Of a DNA stretch of 64,000 bases, positions 60,501-64,000 are shown piece by piece; the first letter of the stretch is position 1; the number at the start of each line of letters is the position of its first letter. The position numbers were made by a program, and so were the translations under genes. Source of the DNA: Glycine soja. Lineage: Eukaryota > Streptophyta > Magnoliopsida > Fabales > Fabaceae. Location of the stretch: the NCBI RefSeq assembly GCF_004193775.1, contig NC_041016.1:43139522-43203521 (forward strand). The letters are read 5' to 3'. A model generated the notes under the pieces. The model worked only from the letters and a program-made list of their open reading frames with translations, did no database searches and was not told where the DNA came from.

Positions 60501-61092
60501 CTTTCGTAATCTACAGATGATTACACAGGATCACACCCATAATCATCTTGAATTTCTGACAATCAAAGAGTGCCCTCAATTAGAATCGTTGCCTGGAAGC
60601 ATGCATATGCTGCTTCCATCTCTGAAGGAACTACGAATATATGATTGTCCAAGAGTTGAGTCGTTCCCTGAAGGAGGTTTACCATCAAATCTAAAACAGA
60701 TGCGACTCTATAAATGTTCCTCCGGACTCATGGCCTCACTGAAAGGGGCTTTGGGAGGCAATCCCTCTCTGGAAAACTTGGAGATAGGAAAGCTGGATGC
60801 GGAATCTTGTCCTGATGAAGGTTTGCTGCCACTCTCTCTTACTTGTCTACGCATCCGTGATTTTCCAAATCTAAAAAAACTGGACTACAAGGGGCTCTCT
60901 CAGCTCTCCTCTCTCAAGAAATTGATTCTTGGAAACTGCCCCAACCTCCAACAGCTACCAGAGGAGGGTCTTCCCAAATCCATTTCACATCTTATGATTA
61001 GTGGCTGCCCCAACCTCAACCAGCGTTGCCAGAACCCAGGAGGCGAAGACTGGCCAAAGATTGCTCACACTCCAACCGTGGATATTTGGTAG
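57523..61092 (+). CDS. CC-NBS-LRR disease-resistance protein (CNL)
   Basis: An intracellular immune receptor, 1189 aa, in one uninterrupted exon. The N-terminal coiled-coil (Rx-N-like) carries VEDVLDEI (82-89, the EDVID-type motif). The NB-ARC domain shows P-loop GMGGLGKTT (208-216), RNBS-A KAWVCVSQ (about 234-241), kinase-2 FLLVLDDVW (282-290), RNBS-B SRILVTTR (311-318), GLPLA (374-378), RNBS-D CFAYCALFPKD (429-439) and MHD (495-497). LRRs run from about 560 to the C-terminus, with late repeats of the CPNLxxLPEEGLP type. All key ATP-binding residues are present, so it looks functional. No integrated decoy domain is seen. The family senses pathogen effectors; the target here is unknown. Confidence 0.95.
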   Translation: MALECVGGAFLSSFLGAVFQKLTSPQVLDFFRGTKINQKLRKDLENKLISIQAVLDDAEQKQFGNMQVRDWLIKLKVAMLDVEDVLDEIQHSRLQVQPQFESQTGSGCTCKVPKFFKSSSFSSINKEINSSMKKVLDDLDDLASRMDNLGLKKAADLVAGSGSGSKVPQSTSSVVESDICGRDGDKEMIINWLTSDTDNMLSILSIVGMGGLGKTTLAQLVYNDPRIEGKFIVKAWVCVSQEFDVLNVSRAILDTFTKSTENSDRLEIVHTKLKDKLRGNRFLLVLDDVWNESRPKWEAVQNALVCGAQGSRILVTTRSEEVASTMRSKEHRLGQLQEDYCWKLFTKHAFRDDNLPRDPVCPEIGMKIVKKCKGLPLALKSMGSLLHNKPFAWEWESVLQSEIWALKDSDIVPALALSYHHLPPHLKTCFAYCALFPKDYMFDRECLIQLWMAENFLNCHQCSTSPEEVGQQYFNDLLSRSFFQQSSEYKEGFVMHDLLNDLAKYVCGNIYFRLGVDQAKGTQKTTRHFSVSIITEPYFDEFGTSCDTKKLRTFMPTWWRMNEYHYSWNCNMSIHELFSKFKFLRVLSLSHCSNIYELPDSVCNLKHLRSLDLSHTRIKKLPDSTCSLSNLQILKLNYCRYLKELPSNLHELTNLHRLEFVNTEIIKVPRHMGKLKNLQVLMSSFDVGKSSEFTIQQLGELNLHGRLSFWELQNIENPSDALAADLKNKTCLVELEFGWNSHRNPDDFAKERDVIVIENLQPSKHLEKLSIRNYGGKQFPNWLSVNSLSNVVSLELDNCQSCQHLPSLGLFPFLKKLEISSLDGIVSIGADFHGNSTSSFPSLETLKFSSMKAWEKWECEALIGAFPCLQYLTISKCPKLKGDLPEQLLPLKELEISECKQLEASAPRALELDLEDFGKLQLDWASLKELRMGGHSMEASLLEKSDTLKELEIYGCPKYGMFCDCEMSDDGCDSLKTFPLDFFPALRTLDLRGFRNLQMITQDHTHNHLEFLTIKECPQLESLPGSMHMLLPSLKELRIYDCPRVESFPEGGLPSNLKQMRLYKCSSGLMASLKGALGGNPSLENLEIGKLDAESCPDEGLLPLSLTCLRIRDFPNLKKLDYKGLSQLSSLKKLILGNCPNLQQLPEEGLPKSISHLMISGCPNLNQRCQNPGGEDWPKIAHTPTVDIW
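58142..58163 (+). promoter_or_regulatory. Candidate miR2118/miR482-family target over the P-loop codons
   Basis: Legume NLR genes are often cut by miR2118/miR482 at the codons for GMGGLGKTT. Against the miR2118 sequence as I remember it, this site has about three mismatches and one or two G:U pairs, and positions 9-12 are paired. This is only moderate, so regulation is possible but unproven. Confidence 0.35.
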
Positions 61093-61840
61093 TATATGGT
61101 AGTGATGCTGATTTTTAAGAATTATCACCAAACTTTTTCTTTTTTAGTTGATCTGAATTATCATGAACCTTCTACATGATTTGTGCTTCATGGAAATTAC
61201 TGAATAATTGTTTTCTTACACTTACATAGTTATATATGCATTGTGTGCGAGGAGTTTTTTTTATGACTTTTTTTTTATTACTGGATAAAATATTTCACAT
61301 TTAAATTTATTTATAATTTCTTACCAGAATTTATTATGTTAATGACGATAAATTGTTGGTATATTCTTTAATAATATAAAGAGTTTACTTCTAAAGAGAT
61401 AATCATGTTTCTTATATCAAAGGTTTATTATAGTTAAAAGCTATGCTATCTTTTAAGTTTTACTTGAACAATATAGAATTTATTTGTTCTATACTCAAGA
61501 AATATTATTTTTTACCAATGACGTTATTTATCTTAATAGTTAAATCCAAAAAATTATTATATATAAGTGTTTATTTGTAAATAGTTTCAATCTTTGTTAA
61601 TTTTGAAATATTCACCATTCATCTAAAATTTTGGGTCAATAAAATCAGTATATTTAAATAGACTCATTTTATAATTACTTTAATAACTACTACTTTTATA
61701 ATTAAAAAATATTACTTTTTAGGTTTGTGAATTTTAACTAATAACTTCTTTACGATATTTTTTTTCATCCATAGATATAATAAAATATCATATTGACTTC
61801 CATAGATCTTTGATTATAAATTTTTTTATTACTCAAATAA
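61093..61840. other. 3' flank of the NLR, AT-rich
   Basis: The 3' UTR of the NLR begins here; no clear AATAAA stands out near the stop. The rest is AT-rich without coding signs. Confidence 0.35.
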
Positions 61841-62790
61841 AAAAATTCTAATATGGTTACTACGTAATACACGAATACAAATATGAATTAATATGATAAA
61901 AATAAAATAAATAATAGTTTAAAAATATAATTTTTTATATAATCAAATTAAGAAAATGTTTTGATACAAAAGTTTAAACATTTCAATCGATTTGTCTTAA
62001 TATATGGTTACCTAGTTATACATGGATATAAATATGAATTAATAAATATGGATTAACATAAGATAAATAAATTATATAATAATTTTAAAAATATAATTTT
62101 TTATACTTTTAATCTGAAAAGAAAATGAAAGGGGTTTTAATATAAAAATAAACATAAACTAAAATATGATAAATATCTAAGACTCTTGCAATAAAAAACC
62201 CAAATGATTTTGTATGATACTCGTGTGATAGATAACTATAAATATGAATTAGGATAACAAAAATATAATATATAATAGTTTATAAAATATTTTTTTTATA
62301 ATTTCAAATTAAAAAAGAATGATGCTTTGATATAAAAAAAATTTAGTCATCATTCATATAAAAATTGTATGAATTAATTTAAATATAAATATTTTATAGT
62401 TTCTTAATATAAAAAAAAAAACACAATGATTATTAAAAAAAATAATCATTAAATGAGTTTGTTCTAGTATGATTACCGAGGTGCATAAAAAATATAAAGA
62501 TGAATTAATGCAACAAAAGAAGAATATATAATTGTTTAAAAGTATAATTTTTTATAGATTCATATTAAAAATACGAAGGATGTTTTAATATAAAAAGAAA
62601 TATAAGCATCGTTCTTATAAACAATTTATACATTAATTCAAGTATAAATATCTAAGAGTCTCTTGACATTAAAAAAATCAATGATTATAAAAAAATCACT
62701 CATATGAATTTTTCCTAATATGATCCCCTATGCAACGGATGGATAAAAATATGAATTATCGAGATGAATATATTGTTAATTTTAAAAAAT
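61841..62790. repeat. Diverged tandem repeats, at least five units
   Basis: A core of the type CTAATATGRTTACC, then ATATGAATTAATATG, then TTTAAAAATATAATTTTTTATA recurs starting near 61849, 61995, 62205, 62460 and 62708. The spacing is about 150 to 255 bp and identity is modest. No coding content is seen. It resembles an old minisatellite or decayed multimer. Confidence 0.55.
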
Positions 62791-63283
62791 TATAACAAAA
62801 AATTATAAATAAATATGTCTTTAAATAAATTTTTCATATTTAACAATAGAAATAAAAAACTTTAAATTTATAGACAAATGGAATTTAATTCCTTTTTGAT
62901 AACAACCAATGGTAAATCGATGTTTTGAATCATATTTTAACAATTGTCGTGAATAATTTTTCCTAAAATTTTAGTTACTATCTTTCTTGAAAAACTTAAA
63001 AATTTCCGTGTTCTATTAAAAAATTAACAAATTGCTCGATTTTTTAACATCTTATCAAAAAATGTATCTAATTAAAGTTTTCTTTAAAGAAAAGATAAAC
63101 TTCCCAATCACCCCCAAAAAAATTGGAATAAAAATAATATATCACTAGTGTATTAATACTAAAAAAATATGTATATGTTTAAAATCTTACTTAAAACAAA
63201 TAAACAATTTAATTAAAGAATTAAAAATAAGTCTTTCAGTTTGCTATATCTATCATCCATTTTCACTTTAAATATCATAGCTG

Positions 63284-63470
63284 GTGTGTATGAAGGCTAA
63301 ATGAGTATATTAAAATAAGATAAAACTTAACAATTAAAGCATAATCTACCATCATCACATATATAACATAATATGTAAAAATGATACATAAAGCATAAGT
63401 TTTAGAATCCACATAACAACGAAAATCATAACAATCATCAACTTATCAATATCATCATATCAAGATTCAA
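63284..63470 (+). repeat. Second copy of the NLR 5' flank, lacking the MITE
   Basis: The block with TATTAAAATAAGATAAAACTTAACAATTAAAGCATAAT-type order, then ATCATCAC and CATATATAACA, then AAAATCATAACAATCATCA matches 56573-56646 joined to 57210-57330. It suggests a segmental duplication around the NLR. No NLR coding sequence follows before the window ends. Confidence 0.65.
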
Positions 63471-63473
63471 TCA

Positions 63474-63550
63474 TCATCATCATCATCAATAGTGAATCAT
63501 AACAATCATCATCATCATCATCATCACTAGTGAATCAATCATCATCACCA
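63474..63550. repeat. (ATC)n microsatellite
   Basis: Two runs of ATC/CAT units separated by AATAGTGAATCATAACA. It begins inside the flank duplication and probably expanded from its ATC-rich sequence. Confidence 0.85.
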
Positions 63551-64000
63551 TGATTTATCCACCAAATATCATCATCATGTATTATGCGTATGAAATTACT
63601 AACATCCAACTCTCTTATGACTCCAATTTTATCTTCCCACTATAATTTCATGATTTCAGCATGTTAACTAGAAGGTGTGATTTTATATAAAGGAGAAAGT
63701 ATAACAAAATGACACTTCATGAGCACTACTTGATAAGAAAATATATGGTTAAAATATATTTATCGTCCCTAAAAAGTTACCATAGTTTAGATATAGTCAT
63801 TGAAAAAATGTCTTTTTTTGTTTGTATAAACTTTAATGTGCTATTTTTTGGCTTGGAATTGAGTTTGGATAAATCTGAATCTATTTGAACCTAGGTAACA
63901 TTTTTTAATTTAAATTTGAAAATGGAATTTATGGGGGTTAAAAATTGTCATAAACTCCAAAAAAAAGTACAAGAATCAAAACAGAATAACACCCCCCCCC

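Noticed and set aside
63474..63550. CRISPR-like regular repeats
   Set aside because: It is a simple ATC microsatellite in a eukaryotic genome, without spacers.
63990..64000. Poly-C run at the window end as a functional element
   Set aside because: A homopolymer at the cut edge cannot be interpreted; it may be ordinary sequence or an assembly artefact.
1..64000. tRNA, rRNA or snoRNA genes
   Set aside because: No cloverleaf with A and B boxes and no rRNA-like segment was recognised by eye. GGTTC-like words near 2033 and 22138 lie in transposon DNA.

Overview
This window is nuclear DNA of a flowering plant, most likely a legume. It is AT-rich, its genes are split by GT/AG introns, and retroelements fill much of the rest. 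The legume call (Phaseoleae, such as bean or soybean) rests on the style of the single-exon CC-NBS-LRR gene and of the Copia elements, which I recognise but could not search. Exon joins were made by eye; every joined frame was checked for phase.

Three host genes are supported. (1) A minus-strand DEDDh exonuclease with a C-terminal GRF zinc finger (ERI2/EXOD1-like, 414 aa, 4 coding exons, 16953 to 10203). Its 4.5-kb third intron holds a solo LTR and a decayed Copia element. (2) A plus-strand 26-coding-exon gene (37610 to 53054, 1104 aa) for a MUN/DUF810 protein of the PATROL1 (plant unc-13 homolog) family. Its introns hold a deleted Copia element and small MITE- or TRIM-like insertions, and a broken copy of its last exon lies 1.4 kb downstream. 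(3) An intact plus-strand CC-NBS-LRR immune receptor (57523 to 61092, 1189 aa, one exon).

Layout: 1-2381 is a Copia element (minus) running off the left edge, nearly intact. 2428-8580 is a truncated Copia (plus) interrupted by a 2.58-kb Helitron at 4563-7145; removing the Helitron joins the Copia frame without a stop. 8580-10200 is featureless. 10203-17240 is the exonuclease gene. 17240-37000 is a repeat graveyard: a Helitron-type end, PIF/MITE-like repeats, a Copia gag relic, a long-TIR MITE, a hAT relic, an inverted relative of the first Helitron carrying an RPA-like pseudogene, LTR-like DNA with a recurring ATTCTGATG motif, a third Copia (minus) with a large deletion, a TA microsatellite and a probable endogenous pararetrovirus relic. 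37000-54550 is the PATROL1-like gene plus its duplicated tail. 54550-57520 is AT-rich and carries a 563-bp hAT-type MITE. 61093-64000 is AT-rich with diverged tandem repeats, and contains a second copy of the NLR 5' flank that lacks the MITE.

The genes do not form a pathway. I see no wholly new biological system. The most informative signals are structural: the Helitron boundary proved by the split Copia frame, the MITE proved by an empty paralogous site, the duplicated terminal exon, the NLR flank duplication hinting at a tandem NLR cluster to the right, and an upstream ORF overlapping the exonuclease start codon.
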